Source: Saprospiraceae bacterium
GTDB taxonomy: Bacteria; Bacteroidota; Bacteroidia; Chitinophagales; Saprospiraceae
DNA: 20,945 nt
Direction: 5' to 3'
Assembly: GCA_013002625.1 (NCBI GenBank)
Contig: JABDJE010000043.1
Location: 1-20,945 of the forward strand
Below, piece by piece: positions 8,159-16,100 of the stretch. Every line of letters begins with the position of its first letter. Positions within the stretch are counted from its first letter, which is position 1. The notes under the pieces are model-generated. The model had not been told where the DNA came from, searched no databases, and was given only the letters and a program-made list of their open reading frames with translations. The position numbers and the translations under genes were made by a program.

Positions 8159-9376
8159 TTACTGACTTCTTAGGACCATTTTACTACGAGAGGCTTTTTG
8201 AGCGGGTAAAATTGAGGCTGCATAACCTATTATTAGAACGGTAATAATCACCAGAAGGAAGTCCCATAAACGCAATTCGACCGGGTAGGCATCTATTAAG
8301 AATCCAGATGGAACACCTATCAGGCCATATTCAGTCTGCACAAAGTATAAGCCGAGGGCAATCACAATACCCAGAATAATTCCCAATATACAGATGAGGT
8401 TGCCAAGCATTATAAAGACGCTGCGTATATCCGAATTCTGATAGCCCATGGACTTGAGAATGGCGATGTCTTTTCGCTTGTCCAAAACAATCATCCATAA
8501 TGCACCGACCAGATTAAAGACAATGAGCAACATTGTGAAGCCGGTAATCAGAAATGAAATCCATTTTTCAATCTCCATGACGCGTAAAAAGGATGCATCT
8601 TGTTGATATCTGTTTTTTACTTCAAGTTGATCTCCAAGAATTTCCTGTAACGCGGAGTGAACAATCTCAGACCTCTGATCATCAATGTCCATTTCCAAAG
8701 CAGAATAACGGCCACGTTCATTTATAAGCGAAGCTGCAAAATCGTATCCACACAAAATGTATTGAAAATCATTTTCACTTTGAACATTGAACACGCCGCT
8801 GGGATACAGCTCCCGGAATGTGTATTCCTTGGCACCAAACATTTGCTTTTTCCTCAAGGGCATATAAATAGTAACCGGCGTCAATCTATCGTCAATGTTT
8901 AAGCTCAGCTTATTACGCATCCCTGCCCCAAGGACCGCGTAATTGATGCCATTTTTTTCCAGAAGAAAACTACCGTTCACAATGAAGGAGTCAAGGCTTG
9001 TGGCTTTTGCAAATTCTTTATCGACCCCTTTGATTAAACCAATTTCCTGAGCACCTTTGTATTCGAATAATGCGACTTCCTCGATGGTTTTTGAAATATA
9101 GTTAATCCCTTCAATTCGCTTGATATCTTCCCATTGACTGCTGTCAAGGTCAAAAAACTTTCCTTCAATAGGGGTGATTTTTATATCGGGATTAAATGCA
9201 TTGAACAGTCCGGAAATTAAGCCCTCAAAACCATTAAACACGCTGAGTATAAGTATGAGGGCTGCAGTTCCAATTGAAATACCAAACACCGAAATGCCAG
9301 TTATTATATTAATTGAATTGGTGGATTTTTTGCCAAATAAATATCGGCGGGCAATATCAAAATTGAGTTCTCTCAA
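8159..9376 (-). CDS. LolC/LolE-like ABC transporter permease (FtsX/MacB superfamily)
   Basis: This 405-residue inner-membrane permease has the four-helix layout of LolC/LolE. Helix 1 spans ~24-48 and includes I-I-T-G-I-S-V and L-S-V-F-N-G-F-E; a periplasmic MacB-type domain spans ~50-268; helices at ~272-297, 318-345 and 370-392 form the FtsX domain. The cytoplasmic D-K-R-K-D-I-A-I-L-K-S-M-G-Y at 299-312 is the typical coupling segment. In the Lol system such subunits, with the ATPase LolD, extract lipoproteins from the inner membrane; no ATPase gene lies in the window. The start is TTG at 9376: it gives the expected family N-terminus (R-R-Y-L-F-G-K-K just before helix 1), whereas no ATG exists nearby. 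It begins 6 bases after the stop of the glycosidase fusion gene, so it is the third gene of that operon. Confidence 0.85.
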   Translation of the reverse strand: MRELNFDIARRYLFGKKSTNSINIITGISVFGISIGTAALILILSVFNGFEGLISGLFNAFNPDIKITPIEGKFFDLDSSQWEDIKRIEGINYISKTIEEVALFEYKGAQEIGLIKGVDKEFAKATSLDSFIVNGSFLLEKNGINYAVLGAGMRNKLSLNIDDRLTPVTIYMPLRKKQMFGAKEYTFRELYPSGVFNVQSENDFQYILCGYDFAASLINERGRYSALEMDIDDQRSEIVHSALQEILGDQLEVKNRYQQDASFLRVMEIEKWISFLITGFTMLLIVFNLVGALWMIVLDKRKDIAILKSMGYQNSDIRSVFIMLGNLICILGIILGIVIALGLYFVQTEYGLIGVPSGFLIDAYPVELRLWDFLLVIITVLIIGYAASILPAQKASRSKMVLRSQ

Positions 9377-9382
9377 GCTGTA

Positions 9383-12313
9383 TCAATTACGTTCGCTATC
9401 CATTATAGCGTTGTAAAATACGGATTGTACGCGTGGTCTGTAATTGTTTTTTGAAAAAATAGAATTTTTCATAGTAGGGTAGGTCCTGTTTGACAAGAAG
9501 ATAAATATCAAATCATACTTTGGATCAGCAAATACTGAAATCCCTGTAAAGCCCAAATGACCGAATGCTAGATCTGATGCTTTTTCTGATATATTCAACA
9601 CTTTGCTATCATCCAGTTCTTTCATGTCAAAGCCCAAACCTCTTCGACTAGACTTATAGTATCTTCTTGTAAATTTCTGTATAGTTTGCGGCTTAAGATA
9701 CTGCTTGCCTGAATAATGGCCTCCGTTTAACAGCATTTGCATCAGCACAGCCAAATCTTCAGCTGTTGAAAAAAGACCAGCATGACCGCAAACGCCTCCA
9801 AGCATCGCAGCACCCATGTCATGCACATGACCCTGAACTACCTGGCAACGGAAGTAGTCGTCTTTTTCACTAGGCACAATTTTACTTGGATCTAGTTTGT
9901 CAATCGGGTTGAACATTGTGTTTTTAAGACCAAGCGGCTTATAAAAATACTCTTGAACATAAGCATCCAAGGCCATCTGATTGGCATTCTCAATTATTTT
10001 CTTGAAAAGGTAATAACCTAAATCACTGTACCGATAATCTTTGTTCGTGCGCAGGTCACAGGAATATATTTTACTGTATATGCTATCAGCATAATCTGTC
10101 CTCAAGTAAATGTCATCTGTAATACGCAGAGCAAAACTATCAGAAGACTCTGATCTATAATATTTTTCAAGCCGCTTTTTATCATCTTCGTTATCCGGAT
10201 CAATCGTTTCTCTGTAGAAAGGAATCCAACCAGGTAATCCTGAGTGATGTGCAAGAATATCTTCAATGATTAAATCTGCCTTATTGGTTGTATCGACATC
10301 GTCAAGATAATACTTGAGGGGTTTATGTATGTTCAAATTGCGTTCATCATGCATTTTCATAAGTGCAATGGTGGTGGCCAATGTTTTGGTCACTGAGGCC
10401 ACATCATAAACGTCGTCATTTGATACCCTTCTTATGCCGTCGTAGGTGTGATATCCATAGGATTTGTTGAAGAATATTTTACCATGCCGTGCAGCAAGAA
10501 TTTGACATCCAGGCGCACCTTTAAGTCGTATCATTTCTTCAACAATTGTGTCAATGGCCAATAGGCTATCAGATAAAATACCTACTTGCTCTGGTCTGCT
10601 ATATCCTAATCTTGAAATGCTTGACTTGACCAGTCCTGTATTAACCGGAAATGCATCGTGTGCAGACACAGGCAACTTACCTTCTATTCCGTTCGTGCCC
10701 AGGAGAGCATCTGCTGCTGCTTCCTGCATAAGTGGATCTTCTTCATAAGCTTGAACTATGGTTTTAACCGCAGGAAAATATTTCAAAGCATAAGGACTTC
10801 CAAAGATCACCAAGATGACATTCTTTGTGCTGTTCAATTCAAAAATAAGATCGAATGCTTCCTCTGAGATGTTGAATTTTTTGGAATTGGAAATTGACAT
10901 ATCATGAATGCCGATGATAACATTCTTAATGTCGTGTAGCTTGGACTTGATTTTCTTTTTCTCCTCAAGTGAGAACTTGCTATTTAGAATGTGGTGATCT
11001 GTTATACCGTATTTGCTCAACCTTTGCTGAAATACAGTGCTTTCATCAGTACCAATGGCAATACTAGCCGTCGTCTCATGTTCGTTATCGAGAATAGGAA
11101 TAGCTTCTGATTTGTCTTGTACCAGTGTTACCGCTTTCTCGTACAGTTTTGATTTTAAGTTGAGATAATCAGGGTCGTTTACACGGTAAGCAATACTATC
11201 AGTTGAACCCAGATCAACTTTTTCATTCAGGCCCAAAAGGTATTTTGCTTGCAGAATGCGCAAGGTCTTTTGTTCGATCACTTCTATACCCATTTTATCG
11301 GTCAGAATTTGATTCTTAATGGAATCAAAAGCTGTGGCTATATCTATCGGAAGAAGAAGCACGTCGTTGCCTGCTTTAATAGCTTCAAGCTCCATAGTTC
11401 CGGGTTTGAAATGCTTTGCAACACCCTGCATTTCTAAACCATCTGTGAAAATCAGCCCTTCATAATGCATTTTGTTTTTCAGTAACTCTGTAATCACCTT
11501 TCGCGATAAGGAAGTCGGCCTGTTTGGACGATCATCGAGTGAAGGGACCGATAAGTGCGCGACCATCATACTTTGGCAGCCTAGCTGACTCATCACTCGA
11601 AACGGGGTTAGTTCCAAACTATCCAATCTGGGAATGCCATGCTTGACAACCGGCAAGTCATAGTGGGAATCTACATCGGTATCACCATGACCAGGAAAGT
11701 GTTTTGCACATGCCATGACACCATTATCCTGCAGCCCTTTCATGTAAGCGTAAGACTTAGTGGATACATTATATACATCCTCACCAAAAGAACGGTTATG
11801 AATGACCGGATTATTGGCATTATTGTTAACATCAACTACAGGAGCGAAATTTATATGCGTTCCAATTTGTTTTAATTGGTCTGCAATAGCGTATCCCATA
11901 TCATACACCAGGCTGTTATCTGAAATGGCGCCCAGGGTAAGTTGTTTGGGATAGGAGATCGCTGCAGATTTATGACGCATTCCCAACCCCCATTCTGCAT
12001 CCATTGAGACCATCAAAGGAATTGCAGTCTTCTTTTGATACCTGTTGGTTAAACTGGCTTGTTTCTCCGGCGTACCCTGGAAAAAACAGACACCTCCTAC
12101 ATGGTATTTTTTAATTTGTTCTTCGATTGATTTATAGTGGGTCTCATCTTTGTTTGAATAGGCACGAATCATGAACAGTTGCCCAATCTTTTCATCCATG
12201 GACATGACCTTAACCACAGAATCTGCCCACATCTTAGCTTCTTCAACGCTTTGACTGAAGATATTGCCGTTTAAGCAAATTGTAAATGTTAATATGGTTA
12301 ATAAAGATTTCAA
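9383..12313 (-). CDS. exported NagZ-like GH3 glycosidase fused to a beta-lactamase-fold serine hydrolase
   Basis: This is a 976-residue secreted or periplasmic protein with a signal peptide (1-20, cleavage likely before Gln21). Residues ~30-365 form a GH3 catalytic domain with the NagZ signature K-H-F-P-G-H-G-D at 204-211, His217 in the D-S-H loop (the NagZ-type general acid) and nucleophile Asp291 in F-T-D-G. Residues ~385-575 are the GH3 C-terminal domain. Residues ~583-975 form a serine beta-lactamase-like domain with S-V-T-K (Ser640, Lys643), Y-S-D (762-764) and H-L-G-F-T-G (919-924). The same two activities occur as separate genes in Bacillus: NagZ removes GlcNAc from muropeptides, then AmiE (beta-lactamase fold) removes the peptide from MurNAc. 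I infer a fused muropeptide-degrading enzyme. The start is TTG at 12313; an overlapping ATG at 12318 is out of frame. It begins 4 bases after the upstream stop. Confidence 0.88.
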   Translation of the reverse strand: MKSLLTILTFTICLNGNIFSQSVEEAKMWADSVVKVMSMDEKIGQLFMIRAYSNKDETHYKSIEEQIKKYHVGGVCFFQGTPEKQASLTNRYQKKTAIPLMVSMDAEWGLGMRHKSAAISYPKQLTLGAISDNSLVYDMGYAIADQLKQIGTHINFAPVVDVNNNANNPVIHNRSFGEDVYNVSTKSYAYMKGLQDNGVMACAKHFPGHGDTDVDSHYDLPVVKHGIPRLDSLELTPFRVMSQLGCQSMMVAHLSVPSLDDRPNRPTSLSRKVITELLKNKMHYEGLIFTDGLEMQGVAKHFKPGTMELEAIKAGNDVLLLPIDIATAFDSIKNQILTDKMGIEVIEQKTLRILQAKYLLGLNEKVDLGSTDSIAYRVNDPDYLNLKSKLYEKAVTLVQDKSEAIPILDNEHETTASIAIGTDESTVFQQRLSKYGITDHHILNSKFSLEEKKKIKSKLHDIKNVIIGIHDMSISNSKKFNISEEAFDLIFELNSTKNVILVIFGSPYALKYFPAVKTIVQAYEEDPLMQEAAADALLGTNGIEGKLPVSAHDAFPVNTGLVKSSISRLGYSRPEQVGILSDSLLAIDTIVEEMIRLKGAPGCQILAARHGKIFFNKSYGYHTYDGIRRVSNDDVYDVASVTKTLATTIALMKMHDERNLNIHKPLKYYLDDVDTTNKADLIIEDILAHHSGLPGWIPFYRETIDPDNEDDKKRLEKYYRSESSDSFALRITDDIYLRTDYADSIYSKIYSCDLRTNKDYRYSDLGYYLFKKIIENANQMALDAYVQEYFYKPLGLKNTMFNPIDKLDPSKIVPSEKDDYFRCQVVQGHVHDMGAAMLGGVCGHAGLFSTAEDLAVLMQMLLNGGHYSGKQYLKPQTIQKFTRRYYKSSRRGLGFDMKELDDSKVLNISEKASDLAFGHLGFTGISVFADPKYDLIFIFLSNRTYPTMKNSIFSKNNYRPRVQSVFYNAIMDSERN

Positions 12314-12317
12314 TCCA

Positions 12318-14276
12318 TTATTTTTTTAAATGATTCAATGCATTTGGATCCAATTGCTTGGCTTTATTAAAGTTGATGTTCGCATTGTCTTTGTCGCCCA
12401 GATTTAAATAAGCAGTTCCCAAGCTTGCATACACTACAGCGGCACTGGGATTAAGTTGCAAAGCTTTTTCAAAAAACTCAATGGCCTTGAGGTGCTGCCC
12501 TCTGATGCCGTAAGTAATACCCAATAATCGACATGTTTCAAAATCATCAGGCTTCATTTGATAAGCCTTGTTTAATAAGTTAAGTGCTTTGGTATAATCT
12601 CTTTCATTCTGACCTGCATTCTTTCCAGCTTCTCTGAGAACAATAGGATAGTTTTTCATTACTTCCTGATAACCAGGAGAAATTTTCAGACATTGTTCAT
12701 AGCTTGCAATAGCTTCATTATAACGTTTTTGGTAGAAGTAACTATTGCCCAATATGAGATAAGCATTTCTATAAGTTGGATGAATAGTAATCGCTTTTTT
12801 CAAATGGTCAACAGCTTCATTCAGCATTCTTGATTTTTCATTGCCATCTTGAAGTGGGGCTGCAGCATTTGATAAGGCACCCCCTGCCGCATTAAGCAAT
12901 TTTGCACTGCGGGTTGAAGATGAGACATCGGAAGTAAATAATGTGTAATCATCCTTCCATACAGTATTTCGTGTAACCGTTCTGATACTGTACAGTAAAA
13001 CTACAAGTGCTGTGACACCTATCAATGTATTTCTTTTACTGAAATATTGATTGAACAATGCAGAAATTACAATTGCAAATCCCAATGATGGCATGAATAG
13101 AAATCGTTCACTCATATTGGTCCCAATCGGAAATATGATATTCGATACAATTGATAGAGTGATCAAATAATAAAAAAGGCCAAATGAAATAAGCTTGGAC
13201 TTTTTTCGAGACATCCAAGCAGCACCAATTATGGCTATGTACAACAGAACACTTAACATAACACGCCAATCTGAGAAACTCATTATCTCAATCGCTCTTG
13301 GATAATAATCATGACTTAGCTTATATGGGAAGATCAACAGTTCTAAATACTTCCCAAGCGTAAAGGCAATGGTCGACATCCTTTCTCCAAATGTAAAGTC
13401 AACCCATGTTCCATTATTCCATTTCAAAAATGGATTATTCATAAGTTCATTCGGGCTTCCACCAAAATCCATCCCAAGAATGCTGGTGCGAATCGCAATA
13501 AACAATACGCTTACACCTAGTAGTGGTAATGTTTTACCAATACTACTCATAAAGTTTTGAGATCTGAAATATACCAAGGCCAAAGGAATAACGGCTAAGA
13601 ATGTAATTGCATTTTCTTTACTCATAAGTGCAATAAAGAATGCAATTAATCCCTTGAATAGCCATTTTTTATCCTGACTATCATGCCATTTGATTGTGGC
13701 ATATAAAGCGTAGACAGATCCCAACATTGCCATTATCTCATCTCGGCCTTTGATATTGGCCACAACTTCGGTATGAAGTGGGTGTGCAATGTATAGTAAG
13801 GCGGCTACTGCAGCAAAAGCTGTAGATTTTTTATTCTTAGGATTTAATAATAACAGACACCTGTATACAAGCACTCCAAGCATACCATATACCAACATGT
13901 TTATGAAATGCCCTATCCAGGGATTGGCACCGAAAAGCGAAATTTCAACAGCAAACATCATTGGAGTAAAAGGCCTGTATCGACCTCCAGATACCAGATT
14001 TGCTTTGCCTTCTTCCTTAAAGAATCCATAGAATGTGTCATGGCCCAAAATTCCTGGAATACCAGATATGCCTTTTTGGGTAAACATGTTATCATATATC
14101 ACTATAGCATCATCCTGCGCATAATCATGACCGATTGTATTTGCGTAAAGCAAACAGCCAAAAAAGAAAAGTAGCAGACTGATGTTCTTTGTTGAAAAGA
14201 AACCACCTTTTTGAATTGAGACAGGCTTATTCTTCTTCGACAACTTTGAAGATTTCTTATTTTTCTTGCCGGACAT
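12318..14276 (-). CDS. GT-C membrane protein with C-terminal TPRs, resembling TMTC O-mannosyltransferases
   Basis: This is a 652-residue protein with a Lys-rich cytoplasmic N-terminus (1-30), about ten or eleven hydrophobic helices (31-430) and about five TPR units (~484-650). The membrane part carries a chain of motifs that I recognise from eukaryotic TMTC proteins (CAZy GT105): Asp55-Asp56 in the first external loop, Y-R-P-F at 100-103, H-P-L-H-T-E-V-V at 165-172, G-R-D-E at 177-180, S-K-E-N at 219-222 and S-E-R-F-L-F-M-P-S-L-G-F at 389-400. TMTCs transfer mannose from a lipid donor to protein Ser/Thr, with TPRs facing the substrate side. Here a lipid-linked sugar transferase acting on exported protein is inferred, not shown; other GT-C roles are possible. 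It is the first gene of the minus-strand operon. The ATG is at 14276; a TTG at residue 12 is an alternative start. Confidence 0.82.
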   Translation of the reverse strand: MSGKKNKKSSKLSKKNKPVSIQKGGFFSTKNISLLLFFFGCLLYANTIGHDYAQDDAIVIYDNMFTQKGISGIPGILGHDTFYGFFKEEGKANLVSGGRYRPFTPMMFAVEISLFGANPWIGHFINMLVYGMLGVLVYRCLLLLNPKNKKSTAFAAVAALLYIAHPLHTEVVANIKGRDEIMAMLGSVYALYATIKWHDSQDKKWLFKGLIAFFIALMSKENAITFLAVIPLALVYFRSQNFMSSIGKTLPLLGVSVLFIAIRTSILGMDFGGSPNELMNNPFLKWNNGTWVDFTFGERMSTIAFTLGKYLELLIFPYKLSHDYYPRAIEIMSFSDWRVMLSVLLYIAIIGAAWMSRKKSKLISFGLFYYLITLSIVSNIIFPIGTNMSERFLFMPSLGFAIVISALFNQYFSKRNTLIGVTALVVLLYSIRTVTRNTVWKDDYTLFTSDVSSSTRSAKLLNAAGGALSNAAAPLQDGNEKSRMLNEAVDHLKKAITIHPTYRNAYLILGNSYFYQKRYNEAIASYEQCLKISPGYQEVMKNYPIVLREAGKNAGQNERDYTKALNLLNKAYQMKPDDFETCRLLGITYGIRGQHLKAIEFFEKALQLNPSAAVVYASLGTAYLNLGDKDNANINFNKAKQLDPNALNHLKK

Positions 14277-14281
14277 ACCGC

Positions 14282-14289
14282 CAAAGTTA
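14282..14289 (-). promoter_or_regulatory. -7 promoter element TAACTTTG for the TMTC-like operon
   Basis: The minus strand reads TAACTTTG at 14289-14282, an exact match to the Bacteroidota -7 consensus TAnnTTTG. It ends only 5 bases before the ATG at 14276, so transcription would begin at or next to the start codon, giving a leaderless or near-leaderless message unless a downstream TTG (14243) is the true start. No convincing -33 TTTG lies at the usual distance; the region there is AT-rich. Confidence 0.45.
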
Positions 14290-14383
14290 CAAATTAAAAG
14301 AAATCATAATATATATTTCACAGAATAACAGTGCGCCCATTGGATATTTTTAGAATTGACCTATGATCTAATGAGATAAATAT

Positions 14384-14391
14384 TATTTTAG
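14384..14391 (+). promoter_or_regulatory. possible -7 element for the amidohydrolase operon
   Basis: TATTTTAG matches TAnnTTTG at five of six defined bases and lies 20 bases before the ATG at 14412. No TTG stands at the right distance upstream (the nearest is at 14356-14358, 25 bases away). The 135-base divergent region 14277-14411 must hold the promoters for both operons; this is the best plus-strand candidate I see. Confidence 0.2.
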
Positions 14392-14411
14392 GCGATCGAA
14401 ATTTTAACTAA

Positions 14412-16091
14412 ATGTACAAAACACTTTTTCGCTTATTATCTGTAATGATCTTGCCCGGATTCATGTTTGGGCAAATTGATTATGACAAGGTAAAAGAAGC
14501 AACAGATGTGCTCTTCCTCAACGATGTATATGTACACAACTCCGGGGATACGACATTCACAATGCAAGACATCATTATTCAGGACGGTATTATAAAACAA
14601 ATGGGTGGCAGTTTAGAAGCGCCATATAATGCACGCACGCTAAAGGTGGATTCTTCCTATGTCTACCCTTCCTTCATTGATATGATGTCTCATCTTGGGG
14701 TAAAAAAAGAGGAAAGGAAAGAGGATCCGCGGGTAAAGTTTCCTGGATTCCCTCCTAATGATGTGGCAGGGATAACGCCAGAATGGAAACTCACAGGCAA
14801 GTATGACACCAAAGATGGCGGAATAAAATCCTACCGCGCAGCCGGTTTTGGAATGGCCCATATTGTTCCGCGAGGAAGAATGTTACCTGGGCAAAGCAGT
14901 CTCATCAGTTTGAAATCTGAAGATATGGTTCTTGACGAAGGGGTTGCGACGTATATGCAATTCACAGGAGCAAGGCGGATGTATCCTTCTACGGTAATTG
15001 CCATAATGGCTAAATGGCGAGATCTTTTTAATAATGCAGCCTATTTATCTGAACATCAGGACATATTCAACAAAAGCCCATTGGGCACACCCAGACCTAA
15101 AAAAGATCTTATGCTGGAAAGCCTTATACCGGTGACTAAAAAAGAACAGGCGGTATTCACGAGAACAGAATCAATTAAATCTGTCTTTAGGGCACTTGAG
15201 CTGGAAGCTGAACTGGATTATCAGTTGGTATTGGCAAATGCGGAAGTAGTTGATGATGCCATAGCTAAGATTAAGGCGCAAAACGTTCCGGTAGTTCTTT
15301 CTCTTGCTTTACCCAAGGCAGAAAAGGAAAAAGATAAGAAAGGTGATAAAGCAGAGAAAAAAGATAACAAAGATAAAGCTGTTGAACATCCTCAAAAAGA
15401 GGAATTGGCTCAGCGCAAAAGAGAAAGTATTGAGAGATATGAGTCTCAGGCTGGCCTTCTTGAGGACGCCGGGCACAAGTTTGCATTTAGTACAATGGAT
15501 TTAAAGTCCAAGGATTTTAAGTCCAATTTAAATCGAATGATAAATGCTGGATTGTCAAAGGCAGGCGCATTGGACGCATTGACTATCAATGCAGCAAAGC
15601 TCTTAGAAATCGATGATGTTGCAGGATCGGTAGAACAAGGCAAATTGGCTTATTTGTTTGTGAGTAATAAACCGTATTTCAATGAAGGCGCACATATAGG
15701 ACATACTATTGTAGATGGCAATTGGCTTGAACATCCTAAAAAGGAAAAGAAGAAAGCCAAAGCTGGAACAGGGTCGGGTATTTCGGGCGAATGGTCCTAT
15801 GAAATCGCGATTCCTGAAGACGAAAGATCCGGAACAATTACAATTGAAAAAGCGGATGATGATTATTCTGTAACGGTTTTCGATCAGAACCAAACTGACA
15901 CAGAGTTTACTGGTAATGATGTCTCGTATAATGGGAGCACACTTACATTTACAATCACCATAGAAGATGGCGGAACACTTATTGTCAATTTCACGATGAA
16001 CTTTGAAGGAGACAGTTATGAAGGATTTATTTCAATTGATGGCCTTGGAGAATTTCCAATGCAAGGTCAAAGAATTACTTCACCAGAATAA
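14412..16091 (+). CDS. exported amidohydrolase-fold protein lacking metal ligands, with C-terminal beta domain
   Basis: This is a 559-residue protein with a signal peptide (1-20; cleavage likely before Gln21), then a COG1228-type amidohydrolase fold. After strand 1 the canonical D-x-H-x-H reads D-M-M-S-H (90-94), so the first His is Met and only His94 remains. The strand-5 region reads L-A-N-A-E (274-278) where the next gene has H-C-H, the strand-6 His is not evident, and the strand-8 Asp region reads S-T-M-D (360-363), displaced by one. The fold's end (N-A-A-K-L-L-E-I, G-S-V-E-Q-G-K-L-A) is preserved. A charged Lys/Glu/Asp-rich insertion spans ~301-340 and a second Lys-rich linker ~442-450. 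A beta-rich domain follows at ~458-556. It is probably non-catalytic or altered in metal use. It is first of three paralogues; 9 bases separate it from the next gene. Confidence 0.85.
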   Translation: MYKTLFRLLSVMILPGFMFGQIDYDKVKEATDVLFLNDVYVHNSGDTTFTMQDIIIQDGIIKQMGGSLEAPYNARTLKVDSSYVYPSFIDMMSHLGVKKEERKEDPRVKFPGFPPNDVAGITPEWKLTGKYDTKDGGIKSYRAAGFGMAHIVPRGRMLPGQSSLISLKSEDMVLDEGVATYMQFTGARRMYPSTVIAIMAKWRDLFNNAAYLSEHQDIFNKSPLGTPRPKKDLMLESLIPVTKKEQAVFTRTESIKSVFRALELEAELDYQLVLANAEVVDDAIAKIKAQNVPVVLSLALPKAEKEKDKKGDKAEKKDNKDKAVEHPQKEELAQRKRESIERYESQAGLLEDAGHKFAFSTMDLKSKDFKSNLNRMINAGLSKAGALDALTINAAKLLEIDDVAGSVEQGKLAYLFVSNKPYFNEGAHIGHTIVDGNWLEHPKKEKKKAKAGTGSGISGEWSYEIAIPEDERSGTITIEKADDDYSVTVFDQNQTDTEFTGNDVSYNGSTLTFTITIEDGGTLIVNFTMNFEGDSYEGFISIDGLGEFPMQGQRITSPE

Positions 16092-16100
16092 TATTAAATA

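Noticed and set aside
9174..9416. 80-codon plus-strand open frame across the permease/glycosidase junction
   Set aside because: It is antisense to the permease N-terminus, where family motifs are clear on the minus strand; a shadow.
13789..14174. Two plus-strand open frames opposite the TMTC-like gene
   Set aside because: They are antisense to the conserved membrane region, overlap each other and have no plausible product.
15325..15390. Purine-rich A/G low-complexity stretch
   Set aside because: It encodes the Lys/Glu/Asp-rich insertion in frame; it is not a separate repeat element.
14412..16091. First amidohydrolase paralogue as a pseudogene
   Set aside because: The frame is intact over 559 codons with signal peptide, fold landmarks and an extra domain; ligand loss points to a maintained pseudoenzyme and not gene decay.
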